Below are positions 1 through 5,019 of a stretch of 5,019 nt of DNA, one piece after another. The DNA lies in the NCBI GenBank assembly GCA_011049795.1, contig DRHD01000284.1, positions 1-5,019 on the forward strand, read 5' to 3'. The stretch is from Porticoccus sp. Its GTDB lineage: Bacteria > Pseudomonadota > Gammaproteobacteria > Pseudomonadales > Porticoccaceae. The notes under the pieces were generated by a model, which worked only from the letters and a program-made list of their open reading frames with translations, was not told where the DNA came from and made no database searches. The stretch's first letter is position 1, and each line of letters begins with the position of its first letter. The translations under genes and the position numbers were made by a program.

Positions 1-954
1 ATAGCCGTTGGATTTTGGAATGGCAATATAATCTTTAAATTGGCCTGGCACCGGTTTGTATAAACTGTGGATGCAGCCGAGGACGCGGTAGCAGGTATCG
101 ACGCTATCGACGACAATACGAAAGGCATAGATGTCCATGATTTCTGAAAAGGACTTTTTCTTGCCGCGCATTTTTTGGTAAATACTGTAGAGGTGCTTTT
201 CTCTGCCGATGACAGTGGCTTCGTGGTTCTCTTGAACCAGGCAGGCTTCTATCGACTCTTTAATTTGTTCAATGATTTCCGTGCGGTTGCCGCGGGCGGA
301 TTTAACCGCGGCTTGAATCCGTGTTGAGCGCATGGGGTTGAGCGTGGCAAAACCCAGGTCTTCAAATTCAACACGAATATTGTGCATGCCCAGGCGTTGC
401 GCAATGGGGGCATACATATCCAATGTTTCTTTGGCAATACGGCGGCGTTTTTCCGGTTTCAATACACCTAGCGTACGCATATTGTGTAAGCGGTCAGCCA
501 GCTTCACCAGAATGACGCGAATATCCTTGGCCATGGCTAGCGCCATTTTTTGGAAGTTTTCTGCCTGCGCCTCGGCGCGGGTTTGATCTTCCATGCGAGT
601 GAGTTTACTGACGCCATCGACCAAGTCTGCCACAGCTTCGCCAAATTGTTCACCCAGTGCCGATTTACAGATACCGGTATCTTCAATTACGTCGTGCAGC
701 ATGGCAGCCATCAAGCTTTGATAGTCCATATGCATATCGGCAAGAATGCCTGCTACCGCTAAAGGGTGGGTGATGTAAGGTTCGCCACTGCGTCGGCGCT
801 GGCCTTCATGGGCTTGCTCGGCATAAAAGTATGCACGTTTGACTTGGTTTACCTGGGAGGGGGATAGGTAGCTTTGCAGGGTGCCACTGAGTGCATCGAT
901 GGAGCTCACTTCTTCGCGGTTGTCGCGTTGCTGAAAGAAGCTGTATTGTTGCAT
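1..954 (-). CDS. spoT: SpoT, bifunctional (p)ppGpp synthetase/hydrolase (N-terminal 318 residues; runs off the left edge)
   Basis: Enzyme of the stringent response that hydrolyses (p)ppGpp to GDP/GTP plus pyrophosphate and can weakly synthesise it. The frame is open from the ATG at 954 to base 1, giving 318 residues of a protein usually about 700 long. The HD hydrolase domain is intact: H63 (YITHP), H87-D88, E91-D92, D154 (KLADR) and N158, spaced exactly as in the streptococcal Rel enzyme with a +10 offset. The synthetase domain begins near residue 250 (GREKHLYSIY), has the metal-ligand Asp D274 (MDIYAFR), and reaches KDYIAIPKSNGY at the edge. The RXKD loop of bifunctional enzymes reads QFKD here (305-308). 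The TGS, helical and ACT domains lie outside the window. The ribosome site is weak (AAGAG about 11 nt before the ATG). The gene lies 288 bp after rpoZ on the same strand, with its own candidate promoter in the gap. SpoT is favoured over RelA by the intact HD site and the rpoZ neighbour. Confidence 0.97.
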   Translation of the reverse strand, partial: MQQYSFFQQRDNREEVSSIDALSGTLQSYLSPSQVNQVKRAYFYAEQAHEGQRRRSGEPYITHPLAVAGILADMHMDYQSLMAAMLHDVIEDTGICKSALGEQFGEAVADLVDGVSKLTRMEDQTRAEAQAENFQKMALAMAKDIRVILVKLADRLHNMRTLGVLKPEKRRRIAKETLDMYAPIAQRLGMHNIRVEFEDLGFATLNPMRSTRIQAAVKSARGNRTEIIEQIKESIEACLVQENHEATVIGREKHLYSIYQKMRGKKKSFSEIMDIYAFRIVVDSVDTCYRVLGCIHSLYKPVPGQFKDYIAIPKSNGY

Positions 955-1015
955 GGAATTTTCTGCTCTTAATGACTAAACGTTGGCTTTAATCTCGAGG
1001 ATGATTTCGGGGACC

Positions 1016-1053
1016 ATCTTATTAGGGCCGATCTTAGGGGCCATTTTAGGGTC
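1016..1053. repeat. Degenerate tandem repeat, three units of 11-15 bp, upstream of spoT
   Basis: Three adjoining units share an AT(C/T)TTA...GGG(C/G)C pattern: ATCTTATTAGGGCCG (1016-1030), ATCTTAGGGGCC (1031-1042) and ATTTTAGGGTC (1043-1053). The array is flanked by two copies of TCTCGAGG (993-1000 and 1056-1063), so the region looks like the product of local duplications that have diverged. It lies in the likely 5' untranslated leader of spoT. No function can be read from it. Confidence 0.6.
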
Positions 1054-1077
1054 AGTCTCGAGGCTAGAGCATAAAAA

Positions 1078-1107
1078 ACTATACTCTTACTTTAGCATAG
1101 CAGGCAA
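1078..1107 (-). promoter_or_regulatory. Candidate sigma-70 promoter for spoT
   Basis: On the minus strand, TTGCCT (1107-1102, 4 of 6 matches to the -35 consensus) is followed after 18 bp by TATAGT (1083-1078, 5 of 6 to the -10 consensus). Transcription would start near 1070 and give a leader of about 115 nt before the spoT ATG. The 288-bp rpoZ-spoT gap is long for genes in one operon, which fits an internal promoter. The rest of the gap holds a hairpin (1204-1227), a tandem repeat (1016-1053) and no convincing gene. The call rests on motif matching alone. Confidence 0.4.
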
Positions 1108-1203
1108 GGCAGGTGGCAACTCAAAGGCTGGTTCTTTCGCGGTAGAGAGCGCAGTTGAAAGCTCGAGACAGAAGTACCCCGGCGGAGAAAACGATAAGTG
1201 TTT

Positions 1204-1227
1204 AAGCCCTATGATGATATAGGGCTT
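1204..1227 (-). other. Perfect 9-bp hairpin just downstream of rpoZ (terminator-like, no U-tract)
   Basis: AAGCCCTAT (1204-1212) pairs perfectly with ATAGGGCTT (1219-1227) around a 6-base loop, starting 15 bases past the rpoZ stop codon. In the rpoZ transcript the stem is followed by AAACAC, not a run of U, so it is not a classical intrinsic terminator. A role as a processed or stabilised mRNA 3' end, or as a partial attenuator between rpoZ and spoT, is possible but is inference. Confidence 0.45.
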
Positions 1228-1242
1228 GAGGATAAGACTAAC

Positions 1243-1518
1243 TTAAAAGCCTGGAGAGGTTTCCGGGTTGATCGTCATGTCCATATCCAAAATCATTTCC
1301 TCAGGCTCTTCTTCCTTCGGGTTCATGATTTCTGCCGGCGTGATCACTTCCTCAGCAATTTCGCGTAGGGCAATAACAGTCGGTTTATCAGACTCTGCCG
1401 GGACCAGTGGTTCTTTGCCACCGGTAGCCAGTGCGCGTGCGCGTTTGCTGGCAACCATAACGAGTTCAAAACGGTTATCAACCTTATCGAGACAATCTTC
1501 AACAGTAATACGGGCCAT
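1243..1518 (-). CDS. rpoZ: RNA polymerase omega subunit
   Basis: Small subunit that clamps the beta' subunit of RNA polymerase and helps its assembly. The 91-residue product has the same length as E. coli omega and aligns with it without gaps through the conserved core: [10 protein letters not shown] at the start, [14 protein letters not shown] (15-28), GGKEPLVP (33-40) and [11 protein letters not shown] (44-54). In E. coli the first residues of omega (A2, R3) form part of (p)ppGpp site 1 at the beta'-omega interface; both are kept here. The C-terminal tail from about residue 66 is acidic and methionine-rich and not like that of E. coli, as expected for this variable region. A purine-rich AGAGA lies about 8 nt before the ATG. 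It sits between gmk and spoT as in E. coli, linking nucleotide supply, alarmone turnover and the alarmone's target. Confidence 0.97.
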   Translation of the reverse strand: MARITVEDCLDKVDNRFELVMVASKRARALATGGKEPLVPAESDKPTVIALREIAEEVITPAEIMNPKEEEPEEMILDMDMTINPETSPGF

Positions 1519-1594
1519 GGAGTTTCTCTATTTGCTTAAGTGATTTTGACCATTCGGAGGCGCTATCGACGCCGACCAACCAAAATGGCCGCGC

Positions 1595-1624
1595 ATTGTA
1601 CCAAAAACAACGTACCAAAAACAA
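1595..1624 (-). promoter_or_regulatory. Candidate extended -10 promoter for rpoZ, built from the 14-bp repeats
   Basis: On the minus strand TTGTTT (1624-1619, a weak -35, 3 of 6) is followed after 18 bp by TACAAT (1600-1595, 5 of 6). TGG lies immediately upstream of the TACAAT, making an extended -10 that can offset a poor -35. Transcription would start near 1588, about 70 nt before the rpoZ ATG. Both elements overlap the tandem repeat at 1598-1639. The call is from motif matching only. Confidence 0.35.
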
Positions 1625-1639
1625 TGCATCAAAAACAAT
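1598..1639. repeat. Three tandem 14-bp direct repeats in the gmk-rpoZ gap
   Basis: Three head-to-tail 14-bp units with almost no divergence: GTACCAAAAACAAC (1598-1611), GTACCAAAAACAAT (1612-1625) and GCATCAAAAACAAT (1626-1639). The first two differ only at the last base; the third differs from the second at two positions. On the transcribed strand each unit reads as a T-rich (A/G)TTGTTTTTG core. The near identity suggests recent duplication by slippage, or selection for repeated binding sites. Confidence 0.9.
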
Positions 1640-1663
1640 CAATCTAGGGTGGCGGCCTGGAAA

Positions 1664-2365
<702 letters not shown>

Positions 2366-2381
2366 TTACTTAATCGTGAGC

Positions 2382-3251
2382 TTATTCAATATTTTGGATT
2401 TGTTCACGCATTTGCTCAATTAACACTTTCAATTCTACTGCTGCTTGGGTGGTGTCGCTGACAATGGATTTAGATGACAGCGTATTCGCTTCGCGGTTTA
2501 ATTCCTGCATTAGGAAATCGAGACGACGTCCACAGGCTCCGCCTTTATTCAGTACACGTCGGACCTCGCCCAGATGTGCGTCTAGCCGGTCAAGTTCTTC
2601 ATCAACATCGGCCTTTTGTGCCAGAATCACCATTTCCTGTTCTAACCGGTCCGAATCTAGCTCAGCTTTGAGCTCGGCCAGTCGATCTTGTAATTTTTGG
2701 CGCTGGGCCGCGAGGATGACGGGTAGTTGCTGTCTTACCGCCACCGTGATGTCGGCGATGGTATCCAGTCGCTGTTCGATAAATTGTTTTAATACCGCGC
2801 CTTCGCGTTCCCGGCTTTCAATCAGTTGCTCCAGTGATACCTGAAACAGTGCCAGGGCTTGCTCGCAGATCATGTCGCTGTCGGTTTCTGGCTCGGACAT
2901 GACTCCGGGCCATTGCAGCAATTGCAGGGGGTTAAGCGCAGAGGGTTGCTGCAGTTGATTTTGTACCGCTTCACCGGCACTGATAATTTGCTTTAACAAG
3001 TCGTTGTTGATGGTCAGTTGGGCAGAACTGCTGCCAGCTAGCACCTGCAAGCGTAAGCTGCATTCGATTTTGCCGCGATTGAGACCGTTACGGAGTTTTT
3101 CCCGTAAATTATTTTCCAGTCGTCTCAGGGACTCCGGTAGTTTAAAGCCAGGCTCCAGATAGCGGTGATTGACTGAGCGGATTTCCCATACCAATGATCC
3201 CCAGTCGTGCTGGGAGGGTTGGCGGGCAAAGGCGGTCATGCTTCGAATCAT
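2382..3251 (-). CDS. yicC: YicC/YloC family endoribonuclease
   Basis: Member of the YicC/YloC family, reported as endoribonucleases in E. coli and Bacillus and linked to small-RNA turnover in E. coli. The 289-residue product is collinear with E. coli YicC (287 residues as I recall it). It begins MIRSMTAFAR, has the N-terminal YicC domain with WEIRSVNHRYLE (22-33) and GLNRGKIECSLR (56-67), and a central LLQWPGVM (111-118). The middle (about 140-200) is glutamine- and charge-rich and probably helical. The C-terminal DUF1732 domain has DEELDRLDAHL (217-227), GRRLDFLMQELNREANTL (241-258), and the near-invariant ending LIEQMREQIQNIE. An AGGT lies 10 nt before the ATG. It is the first gene of the leftward cluster and diverges from rph, as in E. 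coli and Pseudomonas. No key region is missing. Confidence 0.97.
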   Translation of the reverse strand: MIRSMTAFARQPSQHDWGSLVWEIRSVNHRYLEPGFKLPESLRRLENNLREKLRNGLNRGKIECSLRLQVLAGSSSAQLTINNDLLKQIISAGEAVQNQLQQPSALNPLQLLQWPGVMSEPETDSDMICEQALALFQVSLEQLIESREREGAVLKQFIEQRLDTIADITVAVRQQLPVILAAQRQKLQDRLAELKAELDSDRLEQEMVILAQKADVDEELDRLDAHLGEVRRVLNKGGACGRRLDFLMQELNREANTLSSKSIVSDTTQAAVELKVLIEQMREQIQNIE

Positions 3252-3297
3252 GGTGGTGAATACCTGTTGTCTGTGGCCGGTCTTAATGATGTGTTGT

Positions 3298-3334
3298 TGA
3301 GGCCAATGCTGAGGCTAAAGGGTGAGGCCAAAGA
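3298..3334. repeat. Three tandem TGAGGC(C/T)AA units in the yicC leader
   Basis: Units TGAGGCCAATGC (3298-3309), TGAGGCTAAAGGG (3310-3322) and TGAGGCCAAAGA (3323-3334) lie head to tail with a 12-13 bp period and share the core TGAGGCYAA. They lie between the candidate yicC promoter and the yicC start codon, so they would be transcribed in the yicC 5' leader. They could be repeated binding sites or simply slippage products; the sequence does not decide. Confidence 0.7.
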
Positions 3335-3343
3335 TAGGCGGCT

Positions 3344-3372
3344 ATTCTAGCCCGATTGCGTCTCCGCGTCAT
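3344..3372 (-). promoter_or_regulatory. Candidate sigma-70 promoter for yicC
   Basis: On the minus strand ATGACG (3372-3367, 4 of 6 to the -35 consensus) is followed after 17 bp by TAGAAT (3349-3344, 5 of 6 to the -10 consensus). Transcription would begin near 3337 and leave a leader of about 85 nt containing the TGAGGC repeats. The -35 lies within the region the rph polymerase would occupy, so the two divergent promoters are tightly packed. Motif matching only. Confidence 0.45.
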
Positions 3373-3384
3373 ACAGTTCATGTG

Positions 3385-3397
3385 TATAATGCGCCGA
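3385..3397 (+). promoter_or_regulatory. rph promoter -10 with GC-rich (stringent-type) discriminator
   Basis: A perfect TATAAT (3385-3390) is followed directly by GCGCCGA. The string TATAATGCGCC is the -10 and discriminator arrangement of E. coli rRNA P1 promoters, where a GC-rich discriminator underlies inhibition by (p)ppGpp and DksA. No good -35 sits at 16-18 bp; the nearest TTG-containing hexamer, TTGCGT (3356-3361), is 23 bp away, so an activator or UP element may be needed. Transcription would start near 3397, about 70 nt before the rph ATG. It also lies downstream of the frame's earlier TTG at 3356, which argues against that start. Confidence 0.55.
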
Positions 3398-3439
3398 CTT
3401 CTTAGCAACTCATTAGCAATGAAAATTCTTTCTCTATCG

Positions 3440-3464
3440 TTTCAGGAAAAAGTTTCAGGAAAAA
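3440..3464 (+). repeat. Tandem duplication carrying the rph Shine-Dalgarno sequence
   Basis: TTTCAGGAAAAA occurs twice with a 13-bp period (3440-3451 and 3453-3464, separated by one G). Each copy contains AGGA. The downstream AGGA (3457-3460) is 6 nt from the ATG at 3467, an ideal spacing that fixes the rph start. The upstream AGGA (3444-3447) is 19 nt away, too far to serve that ATG directly, but it might act as a standby ribosome site. Confidence 0.85.
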
Positions 3465-3466
3465 TT

Positions 3467-4189
3467 ATGATTAGACCCAGTGGCCGCAACAAAGACCAGC
3501 TTCGTGATATCACCATCACTCGAAATTTCACTTGTCACGCTGAGGGCTCAGTGCTGATCACGTTTGGAAATACCAAGGTGATTTGTACCGCGTCAGTAGA
3601 AAACAGTGTGCCCCGTTTTTTGCGAGGTAAGGGTCAAGGTTGGATTACAGCGGAATACGGCATGTTACCTCGATCTACCGATAGTCGTATGGGGCGTGAA
3701 GCTGCTAGGGGTAAACAGGGCGGTCGCACGGTGGAAATTCAGCGCTTAATCGGACGCTCACTGCGGGCGGCAGTTGATCTGGAGGCTCTGGGAGAGCATT
3801 CGATTACCATTGACTGTGATGTGATCCAGGCGGACGGCGGTACGCGTACCGCGTCCATCACCGGTGCTTGTGTGGCGTTGGTCGATGCGCTGACGTCGAT
3901 GCAGGAACAGGGCATGATTGAAGCCAGCCCGCTCAAGCACATGATCGCCGCAGTGTCGGTGGGTGTGTATGAGGGTGAAGCGGTTTTAGATCTGGATTAT
4001 CCAGAAGATTCTAATGCTGAAACGGATATGAATGTGGTGATGACTGAGCAGGGTGGCTTTATTGAGGTGCAGGGCACAGCAGAAGGCGAGGCTTATAGTC
4101 GTACAGAGTTGGACCAAATGTTGGCATTGGCTGAAAGTGGCATTAAGGATTTAGTGGCTAAGCAGAAGGCGGCGCTGGCGGAAGCTTGA
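3467..4189 (+). CDS. rph: RNase PH (phosphorolytic tRNA 3'-exoribonuclease)
   Basis: Uses inorganic phosphate to remove nucleotides from tRNA precursor 3' ends downstream of CCA, and takes part in rRNA turnover. The 240-residue product is collinear with functional RNase PH. It has RP-GR (3-7), [15 protein letters not shown] (24-38), [16 protein letters not shown] (56-71) and GKQGGRT with R87 (82-88). The phosphate-binding [11 protein letters not shown] (124-134) carries R127, and the metal-binding acids D181 and D187 lie in [11 protein letters not shown]. The tail is complete, unlike the truncated rph of E. coli K-12. The frame is open further upstream to 3356, but the AGGA six bases before 3467, the start of homology and the promoter position favour the ATG at 3467. 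It diverges from yicC and converges on the Crc-like gene. pyrE, the usual rph partner in enteric bacteria, is not in the window. Confidence 0.98.
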   Translation: MIRPSGRNKDQLRDITITRNFTCHAEGSVLITFGNTKVICTASVENSVPRFLRGKGQGWITAEYGMLPRSTDSRMGREAARGKQGGRTVEIQRLIGRSLRAAVDLEALGEHSITIDCDVIQADGGTRTASITGACVALVDALTSMQEQGMIEASPLKHMIAAVSVGVYEGEAVLDLDYPEDSNAETDMNVVMTEQGGFIEVQGTAEGEAYSRTELDQMLALAESGIKDLVAKQKAALAEA

Positions 4190-4199
4190 TCAGTGGTCG

Positions 4200-4238
4200 G
4201 AAGTCGGGGACTAAGTTAAGCCCCCGGCCCCCGGCTTC
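4200..4238. terminator. GC-rich hairpin in the convergent rph/crc-like gap (terminator-like, no U-tract)
   Basis: GAAGTCGGGG (4200-4209) pairs with CCCCGGCTTC (4229-4238) in a 10-bp stem with one G-U pair and a 19-base loop. The 3' arm comes from a direct duplication CCCCCGG-CCCCCGG (4221-4234), so the 5' arm can instead pair with the first copy using a shorter loop. It begins 11 bases after the rph stop codon and 21 bases past the end of the opposing gene, and could fold in either transcript. Neither side is followed by a T-run, so it may block the 3' end, act with Rho or stabilise the mRNA rather than terminate by itself. Confidence 0.45.
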
Positions 4239-4258
4239 TGAATTCAAATACGCTAAAA

Positions 4259-5019
4259 TTACATCTCGTAATCGTAATCCATAATCAGTGGTGCATGGCT
4301 GGAAAAGCGCTGATTTTTGTAAATGGCGCCATATTCAACCACAGGTTTTAGTCCTGCGGAAATAATCTGGTGATCAGTGCGCCAGCCATTTTGGTCGCGA
4401 TCACCGTCGGGCCACCAGGTGAACTCGTCGTTGTCAGTATTAATTTCCCTGAAAGCATCGGTATAACCAAGCTCCTGGATTAATTGATCCATCCATTGTT
4501 GTTCTTCCGGTAAGCAGCCAGACATGTCCCGATTGGCTTGAGTGTCTTGCACATCATTTTCATTGTGAGTCATGTTCCAGTTACCGCAGATGACAAATTC
4601 ACGGCGTTTATTGCGGACTTTATTTAAGTGATTTTGAAATAATTCAAAAAACTGTTTTTTGTGGGCGACGGCTTTGTCATCGGCCTTATAGGCACTAGGG
4701 GCCAATAGACAGCCAATACTGATGTCTTGGAAATCCGCTTGAATGTAACGGCCCTCCATATCGAAATCGATAAAACCTAAGCCGGTCATAATGGCTTTGG
4801 GCATTTCTTTGCAGTAGATGGCCACGCCATTGGTGTCTTTTTCGACGGCATCAAAAAAATAGGGGTTATAGCCCTGAGGCCAAAACGTATTGGCTTGTAG
4901 CTCGTGCTCCTGTGCCTTAAGATTTTGAATACAGATAAAATCTGCATCCTGATCCAGTACCCAGTCATAAAAGCCCTCTTTGGCCGCCTCTCGGATGCCG
5001 TCAGCACAAAAACTAATGA
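4259..5019 (-). CDS. crc: Crc-like exonuclease III-fold protein with degenerate active site (5' end beyond the right edge)
   Basis: Endonuclease/exonuclease/phosphatase-fold protein of the Xth/Crc branch. One frame is open from the right edge to the TAA at 4259, giving 252 visible residues. Homology starts at ISFCADGI, so only about three residues are missing and full length would be close to Pseudomonas Crc (259). Counting from the first visible residue, Crc-like landmarks are GYNPYFF (49-55), GVAIYCKEMPKAIMTGLGF (64-82), NKRREFVICGNWN (136-148), WWPDGDRDQNGWRTDHQ (201-217) and SSHAPLIMDYD (239-249). Residues that bind metal or catalyse in E. coli ExoIII are replaced: N7 by C4, E34 by N32, D151 by N146 and D258 by S240, while N148, D215 and H241 remain. 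DNA repair activity is therefore unlikely. The neighbourhood (rph side, pyrE expected beyond) also fits crc, which in Pseudomonas works with Hfq in catabolite repression. Automatic annotation may call it exodeoxyribonuclease III. Family placement is strong; regulatory function is inferred. Confidence 0.8.
   Translation of the reverse strand, partial: ISFCADGIREAAKEGFYDWVLDQDADFICIQNLKAQEHELQANTFWPQGYNPYFFDAVEKDTNGVAIYCKEMPKAIMTGLGFIDFDMEGRYIQADFQDISIGCLLAPSAYKADDKAVAHKKQFFELFQNHLNKVRNKRREFVICGNWNMTHNENDVQDTQANRDMSGCLPEEQQWMDQLIQELGYTDAFREINTDNDEFTWWPDGDRDQNGWRTDHQIISAGLKPVVEYGAIYKNQRFSSHAPLIMDYDYEM

Noticed and set aside
994..1167. Three CTCGAG palindromes within about 175 bp (994-999, 1057-1062, 1162-1167) as a possible operator set
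   Set aside because: The first two are part of the duplicated TCTCGAGG that flanks the repeat array, and a 6-bp palindrome alone is too short and unevenly spaced to support a binding-site claim.
983..1222. Plus-strand 79-codon ORF in the rpoZ-spoT gap with a hydrophobic, glycine-rich N-terminus (LLGPILGAILGSV), resembling a small toxin peptide
   Set aside because: It starts with TTG, lacks a Shine-Dalgarno sequence, and its hydrophobic pattern comes from the degenerate tandem repeat at 1016-1053. It is antisense to the likely spoT leader and resembles no family I know.
1268..1543. Plus-strand 91-codon ORF opposite rpoZ, and similar long ORFs opposite gmk, yicC, rph and spoT
   Set aside because: They are antisense shadows of well-recognised genes, with compositions (Ser/Arg-rich) typical of reverse-frame translation and no ribosome sites or homology.
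3356..3466. N-terminal extension of RNase PH by 37 residues from a TTG at 3356
   Set aside because: The extension has no homology to RNase PH, the proposed promoter -10 (3385-3390) lies inside it, and a well-spaced AGGA precedes the ATG at 3467, where family homology begins.
4206..4234. G-quadruplex in the G-rich strand of the rph/crc-like gap
   Set aside because: The minus strand has only two G5 runs close together; the other G-run is on the opposite strand and pairs with them in the hairpin.
4786..5007. A second minus-strand ORF upstream of an apparent short ORF at 4259-4825, suggesting a frameshifted or split nuclease gene
   Set aside because: Reading the frame of the 4259-4825 ORF upstream past its GTG, there is no stop up to base 5019, and the translation matches the N-terminal part of Crc/ExoIII. 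The gene is intact in one frame and simply leaves the window; the 4786-5007 ORF is in another frame and has no recognisable protein.

Overview
This is a chromosomal housekeeping locus from a gammaproteobacterium, most likely from the Pseudomonadales/Cellvibrionales side of the class. The gene order spoT-rpoZ-gmk-yicC, divergent rph, then a Crc/exonuclease III-family gene matches the Pseudomonas arrangement as I recall it. The encoded proteins also resemble their E. coli and Pseudomonas counterparts over their full visible length. I see no phage, insertion sequence, CRISPR, tRNA or rRNA gene, and no sign of horizontal transfer.

Layout. Positions 1-3251 hold four genes on the minus strand, transcribed right to left: yicC (3251-2382), gmk (2308-1664), rpoZ (1518-1243) and spoT (954 to beyond the left edge; the first 318 residues are visible). 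The gaps are 73, 145 and 288 bp. The two larger gaps each contain a plausible internal promoter, so this is probably one operon with extra entry points before rpoZ and spoT. A divergent control region lies at about 3252-3466, and rph (3467-4189) runs rightward from it. A 69-bp convergent gap with a GC-rich hairpin separates rph from a minus-strand Crc-like gene. That gene runs from the right edge to 4259 and lacks only about its first three codons. It is open in one frame across the whole stretch; it is not frameshifted.

Shared theme. Gmk supplies GDP/GTP, SpoT makes and degrades (p)ppGpp, and omega forms part of a (p)ppGpp site on RNA polymerase. RNase PH trims tRNA 3' ends, and its promoter has a -10 and GC-rich discriminator like those of stringently controlled rRNA/tRNA promoters. 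YicC is an endoribonuclease family member. The last gene is an exonuclease III fold whose metal-binding residues are largely lost, as in the Pseudomonas catabolite-repression protein Crc.

The most unusual point outside the genes is that four separate intergenic control regions contain short tandem direct repeats with a period of about 11-15 bp. In two cases the repeats overlap expression signals: the proposed rpoZ promoter and the rph Shine-Dalgarno sequence. I found no evidence for an undescribed multi-gene system. The points worth a second look are the degenerate Crc-like protein, the intergenic repeats and the rph promoter.
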